Assembly: GCA_041749255.1 (NCBI GenBank)
Contig: JBGTBR010000072.1
Span: forward strand, 7,026-71,025
Length of the DNA: 64,000 nucleotides
Source: JABDLO01 sp041749255
GTDB lineage: Bacteria > Bacteroidota > Bacteroidia > Chitinophagales > Saprospiraceae
Reading direction: 5' to 3'
The position numbers and the translations under genes were made by a program. Numbering within the stretch: position 1 is the first letter of the stretch; every line of letters begins with the position of its first letter. The notes beneath the pieces were generated by a model. That model saw only the letters and a program-made list of their open reading frames with translations, did no database searches and was not told the origin of the DNA. This document shows, piece by piece, positions 1-8,649 of the stretch.

Positions 1-1249
1 CTCCACCACCAGCTACAATACCTTCTTCAACAGCAGCCCTTGTGGCATTAAGAGCATCATCTACTCTGGCTTTCTTTTCTTTCATCTCTGTTTCTGTTGC
101 AGCGCCGACATAAAGTACAGCAACTCCACCTGCCAGTTTAGCCAATCTCTCCTGTAACTTCTCTCTGTCGTAATCAGAAGTAGTCGTATCAATTTGCTGT
201 TTGATTTGATTGATCCTTGCAGTGATATCGGTTCTTTTTCCTTTACCATCAACAATAGTAGTATTGTCTTTGTCTACGGTAATCTTATCTGCCTGACCCA
301 ATAAAGAAAGATCTGCATTATCCAGCTTATACCCTTTTTCCTCAGAGATCACCGTACCTCCTGTGAGAACAGCGATGTCTTCCAACATAGCTTTACGTCT
401 GTCTCCAAATCCAGGAGCTTTTACGGCTACGACCTTAAGTCCACCTCGGAGTCTGTTGACCACCAGTAGTCCTAAAGCCTGGCTTTCTACATCTTCTGCA
501 ATGATTAAAAGTGGTCTGCCTGCCTGAGCAGCCTTTTCCAGAATAGGTACTATTTCCTGTACATTGGAAACTTTTTTATCGTGAATCAGTATGTAAGGAT
601 TGTCATACTCCGTTACCATATGCTCAGAATCAGTAATAAAGTAGGGAGAGAGATAACCTCTGTCAAACTGCATTCCTATCACCTCATCTACATAGGTATC
701 AGTACCTTTTGCCTCTTCTACAGTGATCACTCCATCTTTAGAAACTCTTTTCATCGCATCAGCGATAAGCGATCCTATTTCTTCGTCGTTATTTGCAGAT
801 ATTGATCCTACTTGCTGGATTTTTTTGAAATCGTCTCCGATAACCTCGCTTTGCTTTTTCAATTCTGAGATCACGGATTGAACGGCTTTGTCTATACCTC
901 TTTTCAGGTCCATAGGATTGGCTCCTGCAGCAACATATTTCATGCCCGCAGTAACCATAGCCTGTGCCAAAACAGTAGCCGTAGTAGTGCCATCCCCTGC
1001 CAGATCTGCAGTTTTGGAAGCCACTTCTTTTAACATTTGTGCACCCATATTTTCGATAGCGTTTTCAAGCTCGATTTCTTTAGCTACCGTTACACCGTCT
1101 TTGGTAATCGTTGGAGCTCCAAAGCTTTTTTGGATAACAACATTTCTACCTTTAGGACCCAGCGTTACCTTTACGGCATCAGCCAGGGCGTCTATTCCTT
1201 TTTTTAAGGACGCTCTCGCATCCGAATTAAAGCTAATTTGTTTAGCCAT
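1..1249 (-). CDS. groL: GroEL chaperonin, 60 kDa subunit (partial, C-terminus beyond window)
   Basis: ATP-driven cytosolic folding chamber subunit that works with the GroES cap encoded just upstream. About 416 N-terminal residues are visible. They include the start MAKQISFNSDAR, the ATP-site segment AGDGTTTATVLAQA near residue 86, the apical-domain segment with RGYLSPYFIT and the return to the equatorial domain ending EEGIVAGGG at the window edge. The start at 1249 fits the usual MAK N-terminus. It lies 54 bp downstream of groES on the same strand, so the two are very probably one groESL transcript. The visible reading frame is intact. The open frames on the opposite strand here are shadows. 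Confidence 0.97.
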   Translation of the reverse strand, partial: MAKQISFNSDARASLKKGIDALADAVKVTLGPKGRNVVIQKSFGAPTITKDGVTVAKEIELENAIENMGAQMLKEVASKTADLAGDGTTTATVLAQAMVTAGMKYVAAGANPMDLKRGIDKAVQSVISELKKQSEVIGDDFKKIQQVGSISANNDEEIGSLIADAMKRVSKDGVITVEEAKGTDTYVDEVIGMQFDRGYLSPYFITDSEHMVTEYDNPYILIHDKKVSNVQEIVPILEKAAQAGRPLLIIAEDVESQALGLLVVNRLRGGLKVVAVKAPGFGDRRKAMLEDIAVLTGGTVISEEKGYKLDNADLSLLGQADKITVDKDNTTIVDGKGKRTDITARINQIKQQIDTTTSDYDREKLQERLAKLAGGVAVLYVGAATETEMKEKKARVDDALNATRAAVEEGIVAGGG

Positions 1250-1303
1250 AACTTGTTATTTTTTTTTAGTTAATGAAAATGAAAAATGGTTATGAATGGA
1301 AAT

Positions 1304-1576
1304 TTACTTTTCAAGGATGACTAAAATATCGTCTTCCCTCATGATCAGGTAATCCACACCTTCGTAATGGATCTCCTGGCCGGCATATTTTCCATATAAC
1401 ACAATGTCTCCGACGGCTACCGTCATGAGATTTCCCTCTTTACCTGGACCTACAGCAACAACTTCACCCCGTTGAGGTTTTTCTTTTGCCGTGTCCGGTA
1501 TGATTATTCCGCCTTTTGTTTTTTCGTCAGCCGGAGCAGGTTTTACAACCACTCTATCGTTGATTGGCTTCATCAT
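1304..1576 (-). CDS. groS: GroES co-chaperonin
   Basis: Ten-kDa cap of the GroEL folding chamber. At 90 residues it has the usual family length, with the N-terminal segment PINDRVVVKPAPADEKTKGG, the mobile loop (KTKGGIIIPDTAKEKPQ, residues about 20-36) and the C-terminal EVDYLIM-like strand (EGVDYLIMREDDILVILEK). The second Met is an equally good start (the protein begins MMKP). It is the first gene of the groES-groEL pair. No CIRCE element (TTAGCACTC inverted repeat) is visible upstream, so HrcA control is not supported. Confidence 0.97.
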   Translation of the reverse strand: MMKPINDRVVVKPAPADEKTKGGIIIPDTAKEKPQRGEVVAVGPGKEGNLMTVAVGDIVLYGKYAGQEIHYEGVDYLIMREDDILVILEK

Positions 1577-2013
1577 TTCTGTTTTTAATTAGTTTATAAA
1601 AGTGTTTAACAAATTTGTCATCATTAATGTATCATTGATTGTGCCAAGAGATTATTTATGCCATTTTTACTGACATCTTATCTGCCTTCATGACAAATCA
1701 TTCTTTTTCTCTGAAATATATTCCGGCTTTTGTCAATTTGACATCTGAATATTAGATTTACCTGATTTATAAAAGTAAAGCCCTGCTCAAATGTAACCTT
1801 GTTTTGATCTCTTTTTATCCAATATTCAATGTGAAAATGTATCAAATGTAATTCGAATTTAATGCACAAACAGTTGTTTTTTAAAAGTATTTTTGCGTTG
1901 AATACTTATCTTAAAACATGTTTTTATTTTAAAAAACTACTTCTGCAATAGCTTTTAATTACAGAATTCTGTTTTTTAATAATAGCACAGTATAATTTAT
2001 TATGAAAAATTCC
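1577..2013. other. Intergenic region between groS and secG
   Basis: 437 bp of very A+T-rich DNA with no convincing gene. It must contain the groES promoter (minus strand). A near-perfect palindrome, TAACAAATTTGTCA, lies at 1607-1620, about 30 bp upstream of groES, and a GTGCCAA box (TTGGCAC on the coding strand) lies at 1641-1647. Either could be part of a heat-shock promoter or operator, but neither matches a consensus I can name with confidence. I see no hairpin followed by a T-run for secG. Confidence 0.5.
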
Positions 2014-2280
2014 TTATTGCGCAGATTCCAAAAGGCTTGCTCCACCTGATGAATTACTCACAATGATGGCTGTGATAATACATAAGATAAAAAGAGTCGC
2101 GGCTAAACCCCATGTCAGTTTTTCAATAAAATCAGTCGATTTGGCTGCACCAAACATTTGATTGGCACCTTGTCCTCCAAAAGTAGAATCAATTCCTCCC
2201 CCTTTGGGATTTTGAATCAAAACAACAAGCATCAATAATATACAATTGATCGCTGTCAATATTGTTAAAGCAGTAGTCAT
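2014..2280 (-). CDS. secG: SecG preprotein translocase subunit
   Basis: Small inner-membrane subunit of the SecYEG export channel. Its 88 residues contain two hydrophobic helices (about 4-22 and 54-74). The conserved loop between them includes VVLIQNPKGGGIDSTFGGQ and ends in MFGAAKSTDFIEKLTW, which is diagnostic of SecG. The start codon directly abuts the stop of the upstream TPR gene (2281), so translation is probably coupled. It is the last gene of the miaB-to-secG run. Confidence 0.95.
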   Translation of the reverse strand: MTTALTILTAINCILLMLVVLIQNPKGGGIDSTFGGQGANQMFGAAKSTDFIEKLTWGLAATLFILCIITAIIVSNSSGGASLLESAQ

Positions 2281-3597
2281 TTAATTTTTATTTTTAATTT
2301 TCTCAATTTTCGCTGCAAAGTAAACACTTTTTTCCGGAAATATCAAACTCAACTTTTCATACATTTCAATGGCATCTTCTGCATGGCCCTGATTTGCCAA
2401 TAACTCCGCTAATGGCTCAGAAACAAGACCGCTGTCCTTTCCGGAAAAGAACTCAGTTTTCTTTTTCTTTTTCTTCTTTTTCTTCTTGTCTTTTTTTATC
2501 GATTTTTCAAAAACAGGTCTTGTATGCTCATCTGTAGAACCGGTCTTGGATAAAAGCCATTTACTGAAATCGGACAAGTAATCTTCCTGCTCTTTATCTC
2601 TTTTACCAGCCTTTTTCTTCTTCTTGTCTTTTTTCGGACTTTTTCCTTTTTCCTTTTTACCGGTTGGTTGAGGCACGTCACTTTCAGATTCGAAAGGATG
2701 CTCTATTACTATTTCCTCAATATCTTCATGGTTTCCATCCTCCGGTATCCTGTCTGTTTCATCTTCATTTTCAGATGAAGATTCTTCTTCTTTATACTCT
2801 ACATCGGTGTTTGAATCGACATCTTCTTCATTCTTTTCAGCATGATAAGCTGAAAAATCTTCCGGGGCAGAGATCAATTCCTCCTCCTCTTCTGATTCAT
2901 TTGATGGCATATCTTCTGCTATGGCATCCTCACCTTTGTCCTCTTCACCATTTGTTTCTTCCCATTCATTTTCTTCCAACTGAAGAGGTGGAATATACTC
3001 CTTTTCTTCATCTTCATGTGCGGAGGTGATATCATCTTCTTCATGAACCAGCACTTTGTTTTCTACATTCTCCTCTCCTATTGTATTTTCTATTTCGACC
3101 GGGGGATCATCCTTCTCTGACCGGATGATTAAATCATTTTCTGAAGGGTCCTGGGTTTCATCTGCAACATCAAATTTGGATTGTTCACCATCACTATTTT
3201 CATCTTCCTGCTCATCCGGTGTTTCGATGTATTCTCTTTCCGAATCATCAGGTCCCAGGTCAATAACAGAGACCACCGTATCTGTTGAATCCTCAAAGAT
3301 AAAATCGGAATTCTCTTCTGCCCTTTCCAGATCGGCATTTTCTTTGTCCGCATCCGGTAAGGAGTGATCATGACCTGTTGAAACTTCTGAATCAGGCATG
3401 CGGGACATAACACTTTCCGCATTCTCATAAATGGTATTGTATATCTCTGTAGCCATACCCGGGGACACCTCATACAGTACTGCTTTATGCAGGTCATTCT
3501 TTTTTATGGCCAACAGCATCTGATGAAATTGGGAGTATGGAGCTATTGAAACAATATCCTCCAATTCCTTTACACTTATATTGATCCAGTCACGCAT
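2281..3597 (-). CDS. Acidic, low-complexity protein with lysine tracts and a C-terminal TPR-like helix pair
   Basis: Not recognised as a named family. The 438 residues fall into three parts. A folded-looking N-terminus (1-65) is helical and has SPYSQFHQMLL-like spacing (residues 18-29, IAPYSQFHQMLL). A long acidic middle (about 70-315) is dominated by Glu, Asp and Ser. A strongly basic stretch (about 316-385) ends in a run of ten or more lysines. The last 45 residues (LAELLANQGHAEDAIEMYEK) match a single tetratricopeptide-type hairpin. There is no signal peptide, so it is probably cytoplasmic. It sits between lptE and secG in the same direction and touches secG. The lysine tract is encoded by mixed AAA/AAG codons, a site where slippage could occur. 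Function unknown. Confidence 0.85.
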   Translation of the reverse strand: MRDWINISVKELEDIVSIAPYSQFHQMLLAIKKNDLHKAVLYEVSPGMATEIYNTIYENAESVMSRMPDSEVSTGHDHSLPDADKENADLERAEENSDFIFEDSTDTVVSVIDLGPDDSEREYIETPDEQEDENSDGEQSKFDVADETQDPSENDLIIRSEKDDPPVEIENTIGEENVENKVLVHEEDDITSAHEDEEKEYIPPLQLEENEWEETNGEEDKGEDAIAEDMPSNESEEEEELISAPEDFSAYHAEKNEEDVDSNTDVEYKEEESSSENEDETDRIPEDGNHEDIEEIVIEHPFESESDVPQPTGKKEKGKSPKKDKKKKKAGKRDKEQEDYLSDFSKWLLSKTGSTDEHTRPVFEKSIKKDKKKKKKKKKKTEFFSGKDSGLVSEPLAELLANQGHAEDAIEMYEKLSLIFPEKSVYFAAKIEKIKNKN

Positions 3598-3651
3598 AAT
3601 TCATTTTGGTACATAAAAATAAGAAAAAGGGCGAAATTTAACTGAAAACTC

Positions 3652-4179
3652 TTACCAATTGGTAAATGCCCTGTTAAATACATCTTCTGTAATTTGTCTG
3701 AAGATATCTGCTATAAAGCCATCTTGTAAGGACTGAAGATCAGCATTGCTTTCAAAATCCCGAAAGAATGAGAAGGTTTGCTTCCAGTTGTCATCTTCAT
3801 TCCTCGCATTGATATATTCGACTTCCACGCCTATGGTAAGTTTGTTAAAAGATACTGTATTCCCTGCCTGAGGAGCTTCTGAACTCACCTGGAATCTGGA
3901 AATGGATCCCTGAAAAACTATGTCGGGATCGATATCAACCAAATTCAATCTCGACTCATTTCTCACTTTTGTCCTTAATGCTTCAGAAAAGATTTGGTCT
4001 ATTGCTCCGGGAGCATTAGGAGCTCTGTTGACAAAATCTTCCACATAAAATGTACTTAATTGCGGGGGAATTGAAATTCCTTTAAAACTATAACATCCAC
4101 AGAAAATAATCAAAAAATAACATAAGCCACCAATAGTTCCTGCCACTTTAAAAATCTGTGCTCCGGATTGCCAGTTCAT
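3652..4179 (-). CDS. lptE: LptE-like LPS-assembly lipoprotein
   Basis: Probable outer-membrane lipoprotein that plugs the LptD barrel and helps insert lipopolysaccharide. The 175 residues start with a signal peptide ending LIIFCGC, where the second Cys is the likely lipidated residue. After it comes YSFKGISIPPQLSTFYVEDF, a segment typical of Bacteroidota LptE. The length is normal for the family. It lies 30 bp after the sigma-54 activator and 54 bp before the TPR gene, all on one strand. The OstA/LptA-like gene at 9392 may act in the same pathway. The assignment rests on pattern recall, not an alignment. Confidence 0.8.
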   Translation of the reverse strand: MNWQSGAQIFKVAGTIGGLCYFLIIFCGCYSFKGISIPPQLSTFYVEDFVNRAPNAPGAIDQIFSEALRTKVRNESRLNLVDIDPDIVFQGSISRFQVSSEAPQAGNTVSFNKLTIGVEVEYINARNEDDNWKQTFSFFRDFESNADLQSLQDGFIADIFRQITEDVFNRAFTNW

Positions 4180-4209
4180 GTATGTACTTTTAATGCTTTA
4201 ACAACGAAG

Positions 4210-5505
4210 TTATTCAACTATATCGTATTGTTTAATCTTTCTGTAAAGTGTCCTTTCTGAAATACCCAATTCTTTAGCAGCGTCTTTCCTCTTGCTGTTG
4301 TATTTTTTTAGTGCCTTTTGTATCATATCTTTTTCCATATCTTCAAGAGACAAAGACTCATCTACCACTTCAGTATTTTCATATTCATCTTTAAAAGCAG
4401 GGTCTAAAATTATGGGTTTTTGATAATCCGGTGTGTTCCCTTCTGCTGAAGCACTGTATTCTCTATCATTGTATTCCATATCTTTCCCACTTTGATCATA
4501 CAGCGATGAAGCCGGGTTTAAGGATTTCAACCTGCTCATATCGGGGAGCTCTAAATCATTTTTGCGGATCAATTCGTACACCAATGATTTTAAATCACTC
4601 AGGTCTGCCTTCATATCCACTAAAAACTTAAAAAGAATTTCCCTTTCATGGAATCCATTTTGATCTTCCTTTTGCGAACCGGAAATGGCGGGCAGGTTTC
4701 GTTTGAGAATATGGGGAAGAAGGGCTGAAAATGTTTCAGCTGTGACTACTTTTCCCTCTGACAATACTGAAAGTTGTTCGACCGCATTTCGTAGTTCGCG
4801 AATATTTCCAGGCCAATGATAATTTTCAATCACTCTTCTGGCACTTTCATCGATATGAATGGGGTCGGTGCGGTACTTCTCAGCAAAATCTATAGCGAAT
4901 TTTCTAAAAAGCATATATATATCTTCCCTTCTCTCTCTAAGCGAGGGCACAAAAATGGGAACCGTATTTAGCCTGTAATACAAATCATCTCTGAACTTGC
5001 CTTTTTTGATCTGTTTTTCAAGGCTGATGTTCGTCGCAGCAACGATACGCACGTCGGTTTTCAAAACCTTGGAAGAACCCACTTTTATAAATTCACCGGA
5101 TTCGAGTATTCTGAGCAGGAAGGACTGTGTATCGAGAGGCATTTCGCCAATCTCATCCAGGAATATAGTACCACCATCTACAGTTTCAAAATATCCTTTT
5201 CGCTCGCCCGTAGCGCCGGTAAATGATCCTTTTTCATGTCCAAACAATTCAGAGTTAATGGTACCTTCTGGTATGGCTCCACAATTGATGGCTATGAATT
5301 TATTGTGTTTTCGCTTACTCAGTTCATGTATGATCCTTGAAAAAATTTCCTTTCCTACACCACTCTCACCCTGGATGAGCACACTCAGATCAGTAGAAGC
5401 AACTCTGACAGCCGTATTTAAAGCCCTGTCAAGCCCTTCAGAGCGCCCAATGATGCCGAATCTTTGTTTTATGCTATTTAAATTTGTCATAAAATTCCTT
5501 CTCAA
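4210..5505 (-). CDS. Sigma-54 interaction-domain transcriptional activator (no receiver domain)
   Basis: AAA+ enhancer-binding protein that would remodel sigma-54 RNA polymerase. It has Walker A GESGVGKE (46-53), the sigma-54 contact loop as GSFTGA (93-98, a variant of GAFTGA), Walker B GGTIFLDEIGEMP (111-123) and an arginine-finger region with FRDDLYYRLN. It ends in a Fis-type helix-turn-helix, KELGISERTLYRKIKQYD. The ATPase starts almost at residue 20, so there is no N-terminal receiver, GAF or PAS domain, and activity must be controlled in another way. Its start overlaps the end of miaB by 4 bp. A second ATG (5490) giving MTNLNS is an alternative start. Confidence 0.93.
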   Translation of the reverse strand: MRRNFMTNLNSIKQRFGIIGRSEGLDRALNTAVRVASTDLSVLIQGESGVGKEIFSRIIHELSKRKHNKFIAINCGAIPEGTINSELFGHEKGSFTGATGERKGYFETVDGGTIFLDEIGEMPLDTQSFLLRILESGEFIKVGSSKVLKTDVRIVAATNISLEKQIKKGKFRDDLYYRLNTVPIFVPSLRERREDIYMLFRKFAIDFAEKYRTDPIHIDESARRVIENYHWPGNIRELRNAVEQLSVLSEGKVVTAETFSALLPHILKRNLPAISGSQKEDQNGFHEREILFKFLVDMKADLSDLKSLVYELIRKNDLELPDMSRLKSLNPASSLYDQSGKDMEYNDREYSASAEGNTPDYQKPIILDPAFKDEYENTEVVDESLSLEDMEKDMIQKALKKYNSKRKDAAKELGISERTLYRKIKQYDIVE

Positions 5506-6932
5506 ATTTGTATTCCGATAAGTGTTGCACTCGTCGCATGTGTGACCTGAACTTCTACGTATTCCCCTGGACGATGTCCATCTTTTTTAGGGAATACAAT
5601 CATTTTATTTTGTGAATTGCGCCCTTTCCAGTCGAGGTTTGATTTTTTGGAATCTCCTTCGATAAGCACTTTAAATATTTTGCCTATGTCTTTTTTGTTA
5701 TGCATTAAAGAGAGATGGTTTTGCAATCGTATGACTTCATTCAATCGCCTTTTTTTCGTCTCTTCCGGAATGTCGTCTTTATACTTTCTTGCCGCCAGTG
5801 TGCCCGGGCGTTCTGAATAAATAAACATATAGGACATGCTGTATCCGACCCATTCCATCATGGATAGTGTATCTCTGTGTTCTTCCTCGGTCTCTGTGCA
5901 AAATCCGGTAATGATATCTGAGGAAATGGCACAGTCAGGTATGATCCGGTATATGGCATCTACTCTTTCTTTATACCACTCTCTGTCATAGGTTCTGTTC
6001 ATGAGACTGAGTATACGACTGTTACCGGATTGCACCGGGAGGTGAATGTAATTGCATATGTTTTCATATCGCGATATGGTATGCAGCACTTCATCTGTGA
6101 TATCCTTGGGGTGAGAGGTAGAAAAACGAATGCGAAGATCAGGATGCACTCTAGCCACGCGTTCGAGGAGATTTGCAAAATTGACCTTTTCATTCCCATC
6201 GGGATCACTCCATTTATAGCTATCTACGTTTTGCCCCAATAGTGTCACTTCTCTGTATCCGTTGGCAAACAGATCGCTTGCTTCTGCAACGATGGAATAG
6301 GGATCGCGACTTCTTTCCCTGCCCCTTGTAAAGGGAACCACACAAAATGAGCACATGTTATCACAGCCCCGCATAATAGAAATGAAAGCGGTTACCCCAT
6401 TGCTTCCAAGCCGAACCGGCGAAATATCCGCATAAGTTTCCTCTCTGGACAATAGGACATTGACTCCCTTATCTCCATCTTCGGCCGATGCCAATAAATT
6501 GGGTAGATCTCTATAGGCATCGGGGCCCACTACCATGTCGACGATCTTTTCCTGCTCCAGGAACTTACTTTTTAACCTTTCGGCCATGCAGCCCAATACG
6601 CCTACCAGTAAATCCGGTTTTCTATTCTTTATCGAATTAAAAACCTGGAGTCTTTTTCTGACGGTTTCTTCTGCCTTTTCCCTGATCGAACAGGTGTTAA
6701 TCAATATCAGGTCTGATTCCTCCACATCCCTTGTTGGAGCATAGCCGGCACCGGATAATATGGAAGCCACGATTTCTGAATCGGAAAAGTTCATCTGGCA
6801 GCCATAGCTTTCTATATAAAAAAGCTTTCCATTGAGGTGTTGACCTTCAGGTTTGAAAAAAACCTCTCCTTGCCTTTGCTCGTCTATTTTTTTTACTATC
6901 CCTTCCAATGTGGAGTTCTGATCGTACATCAT
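5502..6932 (-). CDS. miaB: tRNA-2-methylthio-N6-dimethylallyladenosine synthase MiaB
   Basis: Radical-SAM methylthiotransferase that converts i6A37 to ms2i6A37 in tRNAs reading UNN codons. The N-terminal UPF0004 domain supplies the three auxiliary-cluster cysteines (C45 in ESYGCQMN, C81 in INTCSIRE, C115 in LGCMAERL). The radical-SAM motif CxxxCxxC is RGCDNMCSFC (C190, C194, C197). A C-terminal TRAM domain follows (from about residue 400, KVLIEGDSKKS). The length of 476 is usual. It is the first gene of the minus-strand run with the sigma-54 activator, lptE, the TPR gene and secG. It may start at either of two adjacent Met codons. Confidence 0.97.
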   Translation of the reverse strand: MMYDQNSTLEGIVKKIDEQRQGEVFFKPEGQHLNGKLFYIESYGCQMNFSDSEIVASILSGAGYAPTRDVEESDLILINTCSIREKAEETVRKRLQVFNSIKNRKPDLLVGVLGCMAERLKSKFLEQEKIVDMVVGPDAYRDLPNLLASAEDGDKGVNVLLSREETYADISPVRLGSNGVTAFISIMRGCDNMCSFCVVPFTRGRERSRDPYSIVAEASDLFANGYREVTLLGQNVDSYKWSDPDGNEKVNFANLLERVARVHPDLRIRFSTSHPKDITDEVLHTISRYENICNYIHLPVQSGNSRILSLMNRTYDREWYKERVDAIYRIIPDCAISSDIITGFCTETEEEHRDTLSMMEWVGYSMSYMFIYSERPGTLAARKYKDDIPEETKKRRLNEVIRLQNHLSLMHNKKDIGKIFKVLIEGDSKKSNLDWKGRNSQNKMIVFPKKDGHRPGEYVEVQVTHATSATLIGIQI

Positions 6933-7053
6933 CGCATTTATTACTTCCTGATTTTTATAATGGAGTGCAAAAATACAGTTTTTATATTATAAAGTGACAA
7001 AATGGCAGTAAACAAATGGTAAAAATGGAGGAGAAATTAATGTAAAAAATGGT

Positions 7054-7220
7054 TAGTGTCGTGTCACATGTATTCTGACGGTTAAGTCGCTGGTATTTTT
7101 CTGGCTGTTGAGAAAAAAAATCCGCGCATCCTCCAGAGGCGGACGTAAGGATTTTTTTCCGAAAGCAGGCTGGAAAAGAGCAAGACTTGGATCGTCAAGA
7201 ATATGTGTGACTCGACACTA
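7054..7220. mobile_element. MITE-like element with inverted ends
   Basis: The left end (7054-7076) and the right end (7198-7220) are inverted copies matching at 20 of 23 positions. Both begin TAGTGTCG and share GTCACA and TATTCT. Between them lie 121 bp with no open frame. If the outer TA pair is read as a target duplication, the element proper is GTGTCG...CGACAC, as in TA-inserting IS630/mariner-type MITEs. That classification is inference. It sits between divergent miaB and rplU, upstream of the rplU promoter. Confidence 0.6.
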
Positions 7221-7351
7221 GACCTGATTTAGTGTTAAAAGTTATTACAGATCGAGGAAAGTGATACCGGATACCAATGTGCACAAACGTTATACTATTG
7301 CCCAACCCACTTTAAATATCTGGAAAGATGAATAAAAATTTTAAGCAGAAG

Positions 7352-7384
7352 TTGGGTGTGTATGAATAAATTATTTTATCTTTG
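7352..7384 (+). promoter_or_regulatory. Putative Bacteroidota-type promoter for rplU-rpmA
   Basis: TTG at 7352-7354 and TATCTTTG at 7377-7384 fit the Bacteroidota -33 (TTTG) and -7 (TAnnTTTG) boxes with a 22 bp gap. The -7 box matches its consensus exactly. The rplU start lies 37 bp downstream. Confidence 0.65.
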
Positions 7385-7420
7385 CAGTCCTTTTTAAAAT
7401 AATAAAAATCATAACAGCAT

Positions 7421-7732
7421 ATGTTTGCAATAGTATCTATAGCTGGTCAACAATTCAAAGTGAACGAAGGTCAGGAAATTTTCGTCCACCAGCTGGATGC
7501 CCCCGATGGAGACAATGTGTCTTTTGACAGGGTTCATTTGGTTTCTAAAGACGATGGAATTATGATCGGCGCTCCTTTAGTTGAAGGCGCTTCTGTCAAC
7601 GCCACCGTAATTGGAAAACAGAAAGGCGACAAAGTCATCGTTTTTAAGAAAAAAAGAAGAAAGGGCTATCAGGTAAAAAATGGCCACAGACAGTTATTCA
7701 CTAAAATAAAGATTGACAGTATCATCGTGTGA
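7421..7732 (+). CDS. rplU: 50S ribosomal protein L21
   Basis: Large-subunit protein that binds 23S rRNA. The 103 residues start MFAIVSIAGQQFKV and carry the C-terminal L21 signature KKKRRKGYQVKNGHRQ, then TKIKIDSI. Length and ends are canonical. It precedes rpmA by 33 bp in the usual L21-L27 operon, with a good promoter upstream and a terminator after rpmA. Confidence 0.98.
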   Translation: MFAIVSIAGQQFKVNEGQEIFVHQLDAPDGDNVSFDRVHLVSKDDGIMIGAPLVEGASVNATVIGKQKGDKVIVFKKKRRKGYQVKNGHRQLFTKIKIDSIIV

Positions 7733-7765
7733 TACTTATTATCATCTTTTATAAAATACAATAAA

Positions 7766-8074
7766 ATGGCACATAAAAAAGGTGTAGGTAGTTCGGACAA
7801 CGGAAGAGATAGTCATAGTAAACGCTTAGGGGTTAAACTTTTTGGCGGTCAATTTGCTAAGCCAGGCAATATTCTCGTTAGGCAAAGAGGCACAAAATTT
7901 CATCCCGGTAATCATGTAGGCATGGGTAAAGATTTCACATTACATGCATTGGAATATGGTACAGTAGAGTTTAAAAGAGGCAGGAAAAACAGAACTTTTG
8001 TACACATTGTTCCAATGGAAACGGTAGCTGAAACGGTTGCTGACATTAAACAGTTTACTTCAGAAGAAGAATAA
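7766..8074 (+). CDS. rpmA: 50S ribosomal protein L27
   Basis: Ribosomal protein whose N-terminal tail reaches the peptidyl-transferase centre. The 102 residues begin MAHKKGVGSSDNGRDSHSKR, without the cleaved N-terminal extension found in Firmicutes. The L27 signature GNILVRQRGTKFHPGNHVG follows. The C-terminal 20 residues are acidic (IKQFTSEEE). It is second in the rplU-rpmA operon and is followed within 40 bp by a hairpin terminator. Confidence 0.98.
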   Translation: MAHKKGVGSSDNGRDSHSKRLGVKLFGGQFAKPGNILVRQRGTKFHPGNHVGMGKDFTLHALEYGTVEFKRGRKNRTFVHIVPMETVAETVADIKQFTSEEE

Positions 8075-8111
8075 AAGAACTACCGTAAATTTCGTGAGTT
8101 CAAAAAAGGCG

Positions 8112-8152
8112 AGATAACCTTTCCATGGTGAATGTGGGAAGGTTATCTTTTT
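8112..8152 (+). terminator. Rho-independent terminator of rplU-rpmA
   Basis: AGATAACCTT (8112-8121) pairs perfectly with AAGGTTATCT (8139-8148). It can extend by three further pairs (TCC with GGG) to a 13 bp stem, and is followed by a T-run. It lies 37 bp after the rpmA stop. Confidence 0.85.
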
Positions 8153-8649
8153 ACTAAACTACTTAACTCATAAAGTTTTTTCATGCGATGTTCATCTGTT
8201 TATTCATTTTTACTTGTATAAAATACATGCATGAACTCACATAACTTTCTATTAATCATTTTTGGTATTTCTATCTTATCTACTATTCTTTTACTTTTTT
8301 GTCTACTATATAACAAATCGTAAGTCGCTGTATATCAAGCTGCATCTTTGAGCTTATTTAGAAAACCGGGCTCTGCTCAGGTCTGATTCGCCACCAAAGT
8401 TATCTAATTTTGATGTTCGGTTTGCAAACCGCGAAGACTTGATACAAAAAAGTAACAAAAAAAATATAGTATTGTGTTCAAGTGTCTGTCGGTTATGTCG
8501 CAGGTATTTTACTGGGTGTTGGGTAAAAAATCTGTGCACTACCAATTAGAGGATGGGGACATAAAAACTTCTCTCTCAAAAGAATTTAATCATTCCGTTT
8601 GTGAATCTTTGATTAATCCGTTTTAGCAGTACATGTACGTTTCATAAAA
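8153..8649. other. Intergenic region after rpmA
   Basis: About 500 bp without a credible gene. It holds the degenerate repeat at 8467-8540 and otherwise A+T-rich sequence. It lies between convergent rpmA and the TPR/SH3 gene. Confidence 0.5.
8467..8540 (+). repeat. Degenerate relative of the left half of the 7054 element
   Basis: The core CGGTTA-GTCGC-GGTATTTT-CTGG-TGTTG (8490-8520) matches 7079-7110 with only scattered substitutions. The outer part begins TAGT and can be aligned with the 7054 inverted end. The right half cannot be recognised. It looks like an old, decayed or truncated copy in the same orientation, placed on the other side of rplU-rpmA. Confidence 0.5.

Noticed and set aside
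888..1295. A plus-strand frame of 135 codons opposite groEL
   Set aside because: It is a shadow of the groEL coding frame, which is certain on the minus strand.
1641..1665. TTGGCAC (coding strand) upstream of groES as a sigma-54 -24 box
   Set aside because: No TTGC-type -12 box follows at the proper spacing, so a sigma-54 promoter is not supported.
1577..1700. CIRCE operator for HrcA upstream of groES
   Set aside because: No TTAGCACTC/GAGTGCTAA inverted repeat is present in the region.
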